A program made the position numbers and the translations under genes. The notes beneath the pieces were generated by a model that was not told where the DNA came from, made no database searches, and worked only from the letters and a program-made list of their open reading frames with translations. Positions 7,117-12,997 of a stretch of 12,998 nucleotides of DNA are shown here, in pieces (position 1 is the stretch's first letter; each line of letters starts with the position of its first letter). The stretch comes from CALAED01 sp937891035 (lineage in GTDB: Bacteria; Actinomycetota; Actinomycetes; Streptosporangiales; Streptosporangiaceae): positions 1-12,998 of the forward strand of contig DASQSZ010000498.1 of assembly GCA_035642125.1 (NCBI GenBank), read 5' to 3'.

Positions 7117-8127
7117 TTAGCTTCTTTTGCTGTTCGCGGGTCTCCGCGTTTTGGTGGTACGGGTGCGTCCGGCGGTTGTTCGCTTGGTTTTCGCGCGAGC
7201 CGGCTTGGACCGCTCCTGCTCTTCGCCCTGGTCCTCGCCCTGGACCTCGCCCCGGTCTTCGTCCTGTCGGGCTTCGTCCTGATCGCTCTCGGCGACCACT
7301 TCGCCATCGCGGATCTCGCCGCGCCATCCCTGGATTTCGTCCGAGTGCAGCAGGCTCTGCGTCATCACGTGCCGCCGGAAGTGCTTGAGTTCGAGACGCG
7401 CCCGCCGGCCCTGTGCCCGCCAGATATTGCCGGTGCGTTCGAACAGGCCCCGCGGGTGGTATTCCAGGACCAAGATGATGCGGGTGAGGTCGGGCGCCAA
7501 CTCGTGAAAGGTCACGGCGCCGTCGACATGACCCTTCGCGCCTTTCGAGCGCCAGACGATCCGCTGATCCGGGACCTGCTCGATGATCGTCGACTCCCAT
7601 GAGCGCCGAGACCAGAAGATCTTGGCGCGCCAGACCAGCTTTTCGTCGGCTTCCTGCGCGACATCCTCGACCTTCTTGGTGAAACGCGGGAATTCCGTGA
7701 ACCGCGTCCACTGGTCGTAGGCCACCCGCACCGGGACCCCGACGTCGATCGTCTCGACGATGTTGGTGATTTTCGGCTGCTTGCCGCCGCCCTTCTTGCC
7801 GGGGCCGGCCTTCCCGCCGGTGAGCACACCGACGCCGGCGCCCGCGGCCTTCTTCACGAGCTTCTTGACCAGGCCGCCGCCGCCCGATCCCCCACCGCCG
7901 GTCAGACCGGTCACCGGGCCGGCACCGCCTTTGCCCGGCTCACTCAGCCGATCGGTGAGCCCGTCGAGCTTGTGGATCGTTGACGAGAGCGCCCACGTCG
8001 CCGTGGCTCCCGCCAGGTTCCGCACCTCGTCGCCGAGCCGGTCGAAGCCGGCGGCCTGGGATGCGCGATCTGTCACTTGCTTGGCCGGCTGCCCAGCCTT
8101 GTTGAGCACCTTCGTCGCCTTCGCCAC
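7117..8127 (-). CDS. SRPBCC/polyketide-cyclase-like protein of gas vesicle cluster (GvpZ-like)
   Basis: A 336-residue protein. A helical head (MAKATKVLNKAGQPAKQ onward) and a Gly/Lys-rich linker (to about 116) lead to a START/SRPBCC domain at about 117-254: NIVETIDVGVPVRVAYDQWT, FPRFTKKVEDV, WRAKIFWSRRSWESTIIEQ, IVWRSKGAKGHVDGAVTFHEL, then HPRGLFERTGNIWR. SRPBCC folds bind hydrophobic ligands; the ligand is unknown. The end is an acidic stretch (about 275-305) then a Lys/Arg/Thr tail resembling histone H1 (KTKRTTAGRTRTTKTRR). GTG at 8127 was chosen over GTG at 8136 because GGAGG sits 6 bases before the former but abuts the latter. An SRPBCC protein is common in actinomycete gvp clusters and I believe corresponds to GvpZ; the name is from memory, so no symbol is given. 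Confidence 0.85.
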   Translation of the reverse strand: MAKATKVLNKAGQPAKQVTDRASQAAGFDRLGDEVRNLAGATATWALSSTIHKLDGLTDRLSEPGKGGAGPVTGLTGGGGSGGGGLVKKLVKKAAGAGVGVLTGGKAGPGKKGGGKQPKITNIVETIDVGVPVRVAYDQWTRFTEFPRFTKKVEDVAQEADEKLVWRAKIFWSRRSWESTIIEQVPDQRIVWRSKGAKGHVDGAVTFHELAPDLTRIILVLEYHPRGLFERTGNIWRAQGRRARLELKHFRRHVMTQSLLHSDEIQGWRGEIRDGEVVAESDQDEARQDEDRGEVQGEDQGEEQERSKPARAKTKRTTAGRTRTTKTRRPANSKRS

Positions 8128-8132
8128 GGGGC

Positions 8133-8645
8133 TCACCTCCGTGCCGTACGCCGGACGGGCGAGCGGTTGGTGGTGCCCCGAGCACGGGACCGCGACGGCC
8201 GGGCCCGCGTTTCCTCGGCGGGCTGCTCCTCGTCGTCGTCGTCTTCTTCTTCGTCCTCGACGAGGAGTTCGTCCTCGTCTTCGTATGCGTCGTCCGGCTC
8301 CGCTTCGTCGCTCTCGGGGGCCTCATCAGAGGACTGTCGCCGACGAAGCGTCTCCGTCCGTTCCTCGAGCCGGTCGGTGAGTGAGCTGATCCGGCCGCTG
8401 GCCATGGACACCGCCGCCGCCTTGCCCGCCTGGGTCAGCCGGCCGCGAACGTCGCCGGTCAGCGACTTCAGCTCGGGGGTCGAGCCGAGCAGGCTGCCGG
8501 CCTGCTTGACCAGTGCACCAGGGCTGCCGGCGACCCGTCCCGTGGCCCCGGCCGCCGCCAAGGTGAGCGCCAACCGCATCTTGCGAGTGCGCCCAAGGAA
8601 ATAGCCCACCGCGACCGCGAGGGCTACTCGGCTTCCACCTTTCAC
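8133..8645 (-). CDS. Gas vesicle cluster protein with acidic/basic tail (GvpY-like)
   Basis: A 170-residue protein starting at GTG 8645 after a strong AGAGGTGAT ribosome site. Residues about 6-37 are hydrophobic (RVALAVAVGYFLGRTRKMRL and the Ala/Leu-rich stretch after it), enough for a membrane or shell-associated helix hairpin. Residues 40-100 look like an amphipathic helical region (GRISSLTDRLEERTETLRRR). The tail is an Asp/Glu run (about 107-145) followed by an Arg/Ser-rich basic end. This build matches a poorly characterised protein common in actinomycete gvp clusters, often mislabelled because of its basic tail, and probably equal to GvpY; the mapping is from memory. It is the first gene of the operon, followed 5 bp later by the SRPBCC gene, whose ribosome site overlaps this stop codon. 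Confidence 0.75.
   Translation of the reverse strand: MKGGSRVALAVAVGYFLGRTRKMRLALTLAAAGATGRVAGSPGALVKQAGSLLGSTPELKSLTGDVRGRLTQAGKAAAVSMASGRISSLTDRLEERTETLRRRQSSDEAPESDEAEPDDAYEDEDELLVEDEEEDDDDEEQPAEETRARPSRSRARGTTNRSPVRRTARR
8226..8284 (+). repeat. Trinucleotide-rich low-complexity tract
   Basis: A run of CGT, CTT and CCT-type triplets (GTCGTCGTCGTCTTCTTCTTCG and on) encodes the Asp/Glu block of the GvpY-like protein on the minus strand. It includes a 13-bp palindrome, TCCTCGACGAGGA at 8254-8266. The repeat is best explained by the acidic protein segment rather than by a DNA function. Confidence 0.6.
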
Positions 8646-8799
8646 TATCGATCACCTCTCTAACGCGCGGTTGCAGCAGTTCCACCCTTTGTGAGTGGCT
8701 TCTGCAGATAGAGACGTTTTTGGGTCATGGCGCCCGCATCTACCCGTGCATCGGGACGCGAAACACCGCCGGAGCCCGCACCACCGACCGGATATTGGG
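8646..8799. promoter_or_regulatory. Upstream region of the gas vesicle operon
   Basis: This is the only sizeable non-coding gap upstream of the ten-gene minus-strand operon, so its promoter should lie here. I see no gene in it. On the minus strand there is no convincing -35/-10 pair. A GGAAC...CGTTAG pair resembles an ECF sigma site, but its 13-base spacer is too short. A sigma-B-like GGGTGG lacks a properly spaced upstream box. The promoter location is therefore inferred from layout only. Confidence 0.35.
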
Positions 8800-8830
8800 T
8801 TGACGTTGGCGGGACGGCGAGCGGTACGGT
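8800..8830 (+). promoter_or_regulatory. Likely leaderless promoter of methyltransferase pseudogene
   Basis: TTGACG at 8800-8805 and TACGGT at 8825-8830 form a -35/-10 pair with a 19-base spacer. The -10 box ends exactly 7 bases before the ATG at 8838, and no Shine-Dalgarno is present. This is the actinobacterial leaderless arrangement, in which the transcript begins at the start codon. It suggests the dead gene was once normally expressed. Confidence 0.55.
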
Positions 8831-8837
8831 CCCCGCG

Positions 8838-9222
8838 ATGGATGCTTCGGATGGCTACTTCGGTGAGGCCGTCGCCGCCCAGTACGACGAGTCGTCGGCG
8901 GAGATGTTCGACCCTCAGGTCGTGGAGCCCGTCGTCGACGTTCTGGCTGAGCTCGCCGGCAGCGGTCGCGCCCACGCGATGGGGCGTTCGATCGCTACGA
9001 CGTGGCGACGCAGTCGATGAGTTCGAACTACATCGAGATGGTCGACGGCGCCGTGGCGGCTACCGCTCGATCCCCTTCAGATACGTCTGGCCGGCCGAGC
9101 TCGATCTGATGGCGCGACTCGCCGGGCTGCTGCCGCGTCACCCGTGGGCCGACTGGAGTCGTGCGCCCTTCACCAGCGAGAGCGGACGGCACGTCTCTAT
9201 CTGGGAGAAGCCGGCCCCATAA
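8838..9222 (+). pseudogene. Class I SAM-dependent methyltransferase remnant
   Basis: Three pieces of one actinobacterial methyltransferase family are visible in different frames. The amino end (8838 to about 8973) reads MDASDGYFGEAVAAQYDESS to LAELAGSGRA. The reading then jumps directly to TRWG in a second frame (about 8975), FDRYDVATQSMSSNYIEMVDG in a third (about 8988-9055), and YRSIPFRYVWPAELDLMARL to HVSIWEKPAP in the second again, ending at TAA 9220-9222. The glycine-rich SAM-binding core expected right after LAELAGSGRA (for example LELGIGTGRIA) and the catalytic middle, roughly 100 residues, are gone. One internal deletion plus at least two frameshifts make it non-functional. The first in-frame piece alone stops at about 9020. 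It is convergent with the prenyl-synthase gene. Confidence 0.85.
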
Positions 9223-9240
9223 GCGAACAAGGACAAGGCC

Positions 9241-9389
9241 CGTCAGAGAGCTCGCCGCAGAGGGCATCAATGCCGCGGGCGCCCAAGCACCGCCCAAAGC
9301 TCACCACACAAGACATCGATGCCGTCAGCGCGGAACGACCGTCAGGAGAGCTCACCGCACAAAGCGTCGATGCTGTCGACGAAGCGCTC
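9241..9389 (-). repeat. Three degenerate ~50-bp tandem units at the 3' end of the prenyl-synthase gene
   Basis: Units at 9241-9290, 9291-9339 and 9340-9389 align along the core AGCTCACCGCACAA followed by TCGATGC. The unit inside the gene encodes FVDSIDALCGELS and the stop. The two beyond the stop still encode FRADGIDVLCGELW and ARGIDALCGELS on the minus strand. Core spacing is 51 bp (17 codons, same frame) then 49 bp (shifted). Most differences within the ID-x-LCGEL core are synonymous third-base or Leu-codon changes, pointing to past selection on the peptide. Confidence 0.8.
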
Positions 9390-10739
9390 CGTCCGGGCAT
9401 GGAAATCGCGGGGGGCGTCGGCGTCGTCCAGGATGTTCGCGAGCGGGATGTCGTTCCAGCAGGCGAGGATGGTCTTTTGCGCTGTGGACAGCGGCGCGTC
9501 CTCGATCATGCCGGCTATCTCGCCGAGCGCGCTGTGGATGTCGGCCCGGACCTTGGGGATGATGTCGTAACGCTCCAACAGCTCGTGAAAACGCCGTTCG
9601 GCGGCGGGATCGGCTCGCCTGGCCAACAGGTTCTCCAGTTCACGCGGGTCCGCGAGCTCGGCGGCCAGCTTCCGGACGCAATAGCTGCGCACGCCGGCCC
9701 GGAAATCCCGGAACTCGTTCCGGACCATGTCGTAGTAGTCATTGATCATCTGGCTTGCCGGAATGGCGGCCTGATGCAGGCCATAGATGAACTCAGCGGT
9801 GTCACGCTGCCCCAACGCCCGCAGTCCGGCCGACCATGCCACGCCGAGGAAATCGTTGCGCTTGACGCAGTTATCGAAGTAGTCGGCAATCTCGAGATCT
9901 TGATCGGCGAACCTGCGGGCCTGGCTGCGCGCGCACCCGAGCAACGCGCCCGCGATGCTCTCCGCGTAGGCGTCGCCATATTTCATGGACAAGTCCCGGC
10001 GGAGTGACTCTATGGCGCCGAAAACGAATGCGACGGTCTGCGGCCGACCGAAATGCCGATGTGCGGTCGGGAACCCGTAGCGTTCCGTTCGTTCGTCGCA
10101 AAGATCGTCCATGATGGTGCAGACCGCGAAGACGATCTCAGCCATCAGCGCGTACTCCTTCGCGCGGTCGCTCCGGTCCGACATCAGGAACGGGATGGCC
10201 GACTTGAACTTGCGCAACGGGGTATTGGTGATCGACCAGGAGAGGGTGGCCAGGTCCTCTAGCTCCAGCTTGCCCAGTGCCGGCTCGAGATAGGAGAAGA
10301 ACAGGCCGGAAAAGAGCATGTCGACGATCGAGGAGTACTCGTGGGCGGTCACCGTCATCGAGGTCTCGAGCCGGTGGTTCATGATGGCCAGGCCGGCCTC
10401 GAGCACGGTCCGCTCGGGCATCTCATCGATGGCGAAGAACCGACAGTCGGCGATGCCCGCGTCCAGGCCCTGCCGGACCTGGCCGCCGACCGGCCGCACC
10501 CGGTAGGCCGTGCCTCGCCACCGCCGGCGGTTCGTCTTCAGGACCGGCGCCTCGACCTCGACCTCCAGGCCGGTCTCGCCGCCGAGCTTGCGCACCACGG
10601 CCTGCTGATCGGACTCTCCGTCCCGGCGCGCGCCTCCCGGCAGCGACCAAAGACCGGCCATGTGGCCGACGCCCTCGGCCCGGCGCACCATCAGGACGCG
10701 ATTGTCGTCGTCCGTTACAATTCCGCCGACAAAATCCAT
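9342..10739 (-). CDS. Nudix-like domain fused to trans-isoprenyl diphosphate synthase-like domain
   Basis: A 465-residue two-domain protein. Residues 1-125 are Nudix-like (DFVGGIVTDDDNRVLMVRR, GLWSLPGG), but the Nudix box (36-58) has Lys51 and Gly54 where metal-binding Glu is expected; only Glu42 and Glu55 remain. Residues about 128-430 have the all-helical isoprenyl synthase pattern: first Asp-rich motif DDLCDE (211-216), then RYGFPTAHRHFG, and second Asp motif QMINDYYD (330-337, Asn-Asp instead of Asp-Asp). The usual GGKR near the start of that domain is replaced by LRKFKS. Such enzymes condense isopentenyl diphosphate with allylic diphosphates, or transfer prenyl groups; product is unknown. 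IMDDLxDE and Q-x3-DYY also recall ComQ-type pheromone prenyltransferases (from memory). The start at 10739 follows AAAGGG by 8 bases and begins the Nudix similarity. It is divergent from a methyltransferase gene. Confidence 0.85.
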   Translation of the reverse strand: MDFVGGIVTDDDNRVLMVRRAEGVGHMAGLWSLPGGARRDGESDQQAVVRKLGGETGLEVEVEAPVLKTNRRRWRGTAYRVRPVGGQVRQGLDAGIADCRFFAIDEMPERTVLEAGLAIMNHRLETSMTVTAHEYSSIVDMLFSGLFFSYLEPALGKLELEDLATLSWSITNTPLRKFKSAIPFLMSDRSDRAKEYALMAEIVFAVCTIMDDLCDERTERYGFPTAHRHFGRPQTVAFVFGAIESLRRDLSMKYGDAYAESIAGALLGCARSQARRFADQDLEIADYFDNCVKRNDFLGVAWSAGLRALGQRDTAEFIYGLHQAAIPASQMINDYYDMVRNEFRDFRAGVRSYCVRKLAAELADPRELENLLARRADPAAERRFHELLERYDIIPKVRADIHSALGEIAGMIEDAPLSTAQKTILACWNDIPLANILDDADAPRDFHARTERFVDSIDALCGELS

Positions 10740-10899
10740 CGCGTGGCCCTTTCTGTGACACCGCCCGTATCTCATGGTAGCCAGCGGCAAAGACAGATCT
10801 CCGAAGCTTTTTACAGAGGCCGGTTAGCGCCAAGTAAATTCTGTCGCAATTCATTGTGTAGCAGTCTGAATAGCGGCACATCGGTCGTACGGTGCCAGT
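10740..10899. promoter_or_regulatory. Divergent intergenic region, relatively AT-rich
   Basis: This 160-bp gap between the prenyl-synthase fusion (minus) and the membrane methyltransferase (plus) is clearly richer in A and T than its surroundings, especially 10800-10870, as expected for a shared regulatory region. On the plus strand TACGGT at 10888-10893 lies 6 bases before the ATG at 10900 with no ribosome site, suggesting a leaderless transcript. On the minus strand TTGCGA and TAACCG are 17 bases apart, but the second is a poor -10 box, so that promoter is unresolved. Confidence 0.5.
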
Positions 10900-11547
10900 A
10901 TGGCCATCTCCGCATTGCTGTTGTTCGTCATTGGCACGAGTTTGGTGGTGGGGCTGCGCACACTGGTGCAGTGGCGGCGGACGAAAGACACCGGACATCG
11001 GCACGACACTGGGACGCGCGGCTCGGCGGCATGGTGGGGAAAGCAATTGATGGGCGTGGCGAACCTGCTGGTCGCCGGCGGGCCCGTCGCGGCGCTGCTC
11101 GGGCTTCCTCCGGTGCCCGGCCTGGACCACCGGGCGATCAATGTGGCCGGCCTGGTCATTACCCTTTTCGCGATCCCGCTCACCACGATGGCGCAATTCA
11201 ATATGGGCGACTCGTGGCGCATCGGCGTGGACCGGCGGGAACATACCTCCCTGGTGACCGACGGCTTCTTCGGCCTGGCGCGCAATCCCATCTTCACCGG
11301 CTTCGTGGTCATCGGCGCCGGGCTGGCGATGATGGTGCCGAACGTCGTGGCCATCGCCGGCCTCGCCGCCGTGGTCGCCGCCGTGCAGGTAACGGTACGC
11401 CTCGTGGAAGAGCCCTATCTGGTGGCCACCCACGGTGCGGATTACCTCAGCTACGCCGCCAGGGCCGGCCGGTTCGTGCCCGGCGTCGGCCGTCTCCGGC
11501 ACGCTGAGCCCTGGCCGGACGCGGCTGGGTCACAGGCCGGCCGGTAA
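10900..11547 (+). CDS. Isoprenylcysteine carboxyl methyltransferase-like membrane protein
   Basis: A 215-residue integral-membrane protein with about four to five hydrophobic segments (about 2-22, 50-69, 79-99, and a long 131-167 hairpin). The conserved second half carries the family signature: MGDSWRIGVD (102-111), TDGFFGLARNPIFTG (120-134), then EEPYLVATHGADYLSYAARAGRFVP (170-194). This is the ICMT/phospholipid methyltransferase type, where the RNP, paired Glu and His-Gly...Tyr elements build the SAM site. In eukaryotes ICMT methylates the carboxyl of prenylated cysteine; bacterial homologues mostly have unknown substrates. The ATG at 10900 has no ribosome site but a -10 box 6 bases upstream, consistent with leaderless translation. 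Divergent pairing with a prenyl-synthase fusion hints at an isoprenoid substrate; that is inference. Confidence 0.85.
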   Translation: MAISALLLFVIGTSLVVGLRTLVQWRRTKDTGHRHDTGTRGSAAWWGKQLMGVANLLVAGGPVAALLGLPPVPGLDHRAINVAGLVITLFAIPLTTMAQFNMGDSWRIGVDRREHTSLVTDGFFGLARNPIFTGFVVIGAGLAMMVPNVVAIAGLAAVVAAVQVTVRLVEEPYLVATHGADYLSYAARAGRFVPGVGRLRHAEPWPDAAGSQAGR

Positions 11548-11596
11548 GCCGGGTTGCCCACCCCCGCAGGTCGTGCGGCGCGACGCGGCGGGGTGA

Positions 11597-12850
11597 TCAC
11601 TGTTGGAAGTCCGCCTTGCGGATCAGGGCGTGGATTCCCGTCGTCCGGTCCACGACCTGTGACACGTGGAAGTCCGCGGCCGCCGACAGATAGGCGTACG
11701 CCACGGGCAGCGGCAGGCCGAGCTCTGTGTGAAGGAAGGCCAGCGCGTTGCGCACCGCCGTCTTCATGGCGTCGTCCAGTGAGGTGTGCTGCCCGCCGAC
11801 CGGACCGTCCGGATCCGACAGGCCGACCGGGATCCAGTGATCAGAGGTCTCGGCGAACGGATAGGAGAACGCCACCTTGGGCGCCCGGCCGCCCGGCTTG
11901 ATCACGGTGAGCCGGAAGGTGGCCCGCAGCGGCGCCTCCAACGCCGTCAGCGCGACCTCGCCGTCGCCTTGGGCGTAGTGCGGGTCGCCAACGAAGAACA
12001 GCGCCTCCGGCACCTGGACCGGCAGATAGAGCACCGCCCCCTCGCCGAGGTTCTTGATGTCCAGGTTGCCGCCGGCCACGGTGGGCGGGACGGAGTGCAC
12101 GCGCTCGGCGGTGTCGATGGCGACCCCGACGATCCCCATGAACGGGGCCAACGCGAACTCGACGCCGCCGCGTCCGCCGGTGGGCAGCACGCCGCGCGGC
12201 CCGTCCCGTCCGTCCACGACCGGTGTGAATACGGACATGTTCCCGAACAGGTTGAGGTAGGGAGCGGCGGCGGGGTCATCGGCGAACGCCTCGGGATACT
12301 CGCCGGGCAGCGCGCCCTTGCCGTGCCGGTTGGAGATCACCCCGTAGGGCGCCCGCGGCCGCAGCTCCAGCATCTCGATCCGCAGCACGTCGCCGGGCCG
12401 GGCGCCCCGCACCGCCACCGGGCCGGTCACGATGTGCGGGCCGTCGGCGTCGAAGTCGTGCGGGATGGCGGAGGCGGCGATGGCCTTGGCGTCGTCGAGC
12501 ACCCGGCCGGCCGGCACGCCGTGCTCCCCGAAGAACCGCACCGGATCGCGGCCCTGGTCTTCCAGGATGCCCTCGTGGGAGACGGTGTCCACCGTAAGGA
12601 GCCCGCCCGAGGCCACCGACACGACGGGTTCGGCGGTACGGTTCGGCAGCACGCCCCAGCGCACCGTCTCCGGGCTGGACGGCAGGTACGTGCCGCGTAC
12701 CCGGCCCGCACCCGACTGCAGCACCGGCACGCTTGACGGGGACCCGCCGCCCGCGGCGCGCGCCGGACGCTCGGTCTGGACCATGCCCACCATCCCCAGC
12801 ATTGCGGCCGCCCGCACGAACCCCCGCCGCCCCACGCCGCCGATCCCCAT
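11597..12850 (-). CDS. Tat-exported acetamidase/formamidase family protein
   Basis: A 417-residue protein of the FmdA/AmdA family, whose members hydrolyse formamide, acetamide or related short amides to acid plus ammonia. The hallmark GDPHYAQGDGEV lies at about 286-297, with supporting blocks VDTVSHEGI, GPHIVTGPVAVRGARPGDVLRIEML, and the end AAADFHVSQVVDRTTGIHALI. The amino terminus is a twin-arginine signal (GRRGFVRAAAMLGMVGMV, then PARA as a likely cleavage site), so the protein should be exported folded, which is unusual because the best-studied members are cytoplasmic. Start: the ATG at 12850 directly follows GGGAGG-CGTG; the ATG at 12886 would place extra residues ahead of the signal, and the GTG at 12853 is an alternative. 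It lies 63 bp after the sugar permease gene on the same strand, probably one operon. True substrate is unknown. Confidence 0.88.
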   Translation of the reverse strand: MGIGGVGRRGFVRAAAMLGMVGMVQTERPARAAGGGSPSSVPVLQSGAGRVRGTYLPSSPETVRWGVLPNRTAEPVVSVASGGLLTVDTVSHEGILEDQGRDPVRFFGEHGVPAGRVLDDAKAIAASAIPHDFDADGPHIVTGPVAVRGARPGDVLRIEMLELRPRAPYGVISNRHGKGALPGEYPEAFADDPAAAPYLNLFGNMSVFTPVVDGRDGPRGVLPTGGRGGVEFALAPFMGIVGVAIDTAERVHSVPPTVAGGNLDIKNLGEGAVLYLPVQVPEALFFVGDPHYAQGDGEVALTALEAPLRATFRLTVIKPGGRAPKVAFSYPFAETSDHWIPVGLSDPDGPVGGQHTSLDDAMKTAVRNALAFLHTELGLPLPVAYAYLSAAADFHVSQVVDRTTGIHALIRKADFQQ

Positions 12851-12913
12851 CACGCCTCCCTTATCGCTTCTCATGTCGATGAACACCGTGCACGTCGTGC
12901 TCGCGAGATCCCC

Positions 12914-12997
12914 TCAGCCCTTGGTCGCACCGAGGGTGAGGCCGGGGATGAACTGCTTCTGTACGGCCGGGAAGATGATCAAGGCGGGCAGGGCCAC
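12914..12997 (-). CDS. Carbohydrate ABC transporter permease, C-terminal end (partial)
   Basis: The last 27 residues of a gene entering from outside the window read VALPALIIFPAVQKQFIPGL followed by TLGATKG and TGA at 12914-12916. This is the very characteristic carboxy end of MalG-type permeases of binding-protein-dependent sugar ABC importers (compare the generic pattern LPxLIxFxxxQRxFIxGLTxGAxKG). The protein would be an inner-membrane subunit of a sugar or oligosaccharide importer. Its orientation and 63-bp distance make it the probable upstream operon partner of the amidase gene. Short, but the motif is distinctive. Confidence 0.82.
   Translation of the reverse strand: MALPALIIFPAVQKQFIPGLTLGATKG

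Noticed and set aside
6140..7120. Plus-strand open frame of 326 residues opposite gvpF and gvpA
   Set aside because: Antisense shadow of two secure gas vesicle genes.
7088..7711. Upstream extension of the gvpA frame
   Set aside because: The GvpA similarity begins after the ATG at 7087, which has a ribosome site; the extension lies out of frame within the SRPBCC gene.
8646..8700. ECF sigma promoter GGAAC with CGTTAG before the gvp operon
   Set aside because: The spacer is only about 13 bases, shorter than the usual 16-17.
9241..9389. CRISPR array or integron site
   Set aside because: Units are contiguous with no unique spacers, and they carry coding-type synonymous changes; no cas or integrase gene is nearby.
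9144..10007. Plus-strand open frame of 287 residues across the repeats and the prenyl-synthase gene
   Set aside because: It is antisense to a well-supported gene, and its similarity-free sequence follows the complement of conserved codons.
11536..11552. Terminator hairpin at the end of the ICMT-like gene (CCGGC/GCCGG)
   Set aside because: Only a 5-bp stem, partly inside the stop region, with no T-run; such short GC palindromes are expected by chance here.
12890..12900. Palindrome GCACGTCGTGC between permease and amidase genes
   Set aside because: Eleven bases in GC-rich DNA is not significant alone, and there is no second copy or nearby regulator to support an operator.
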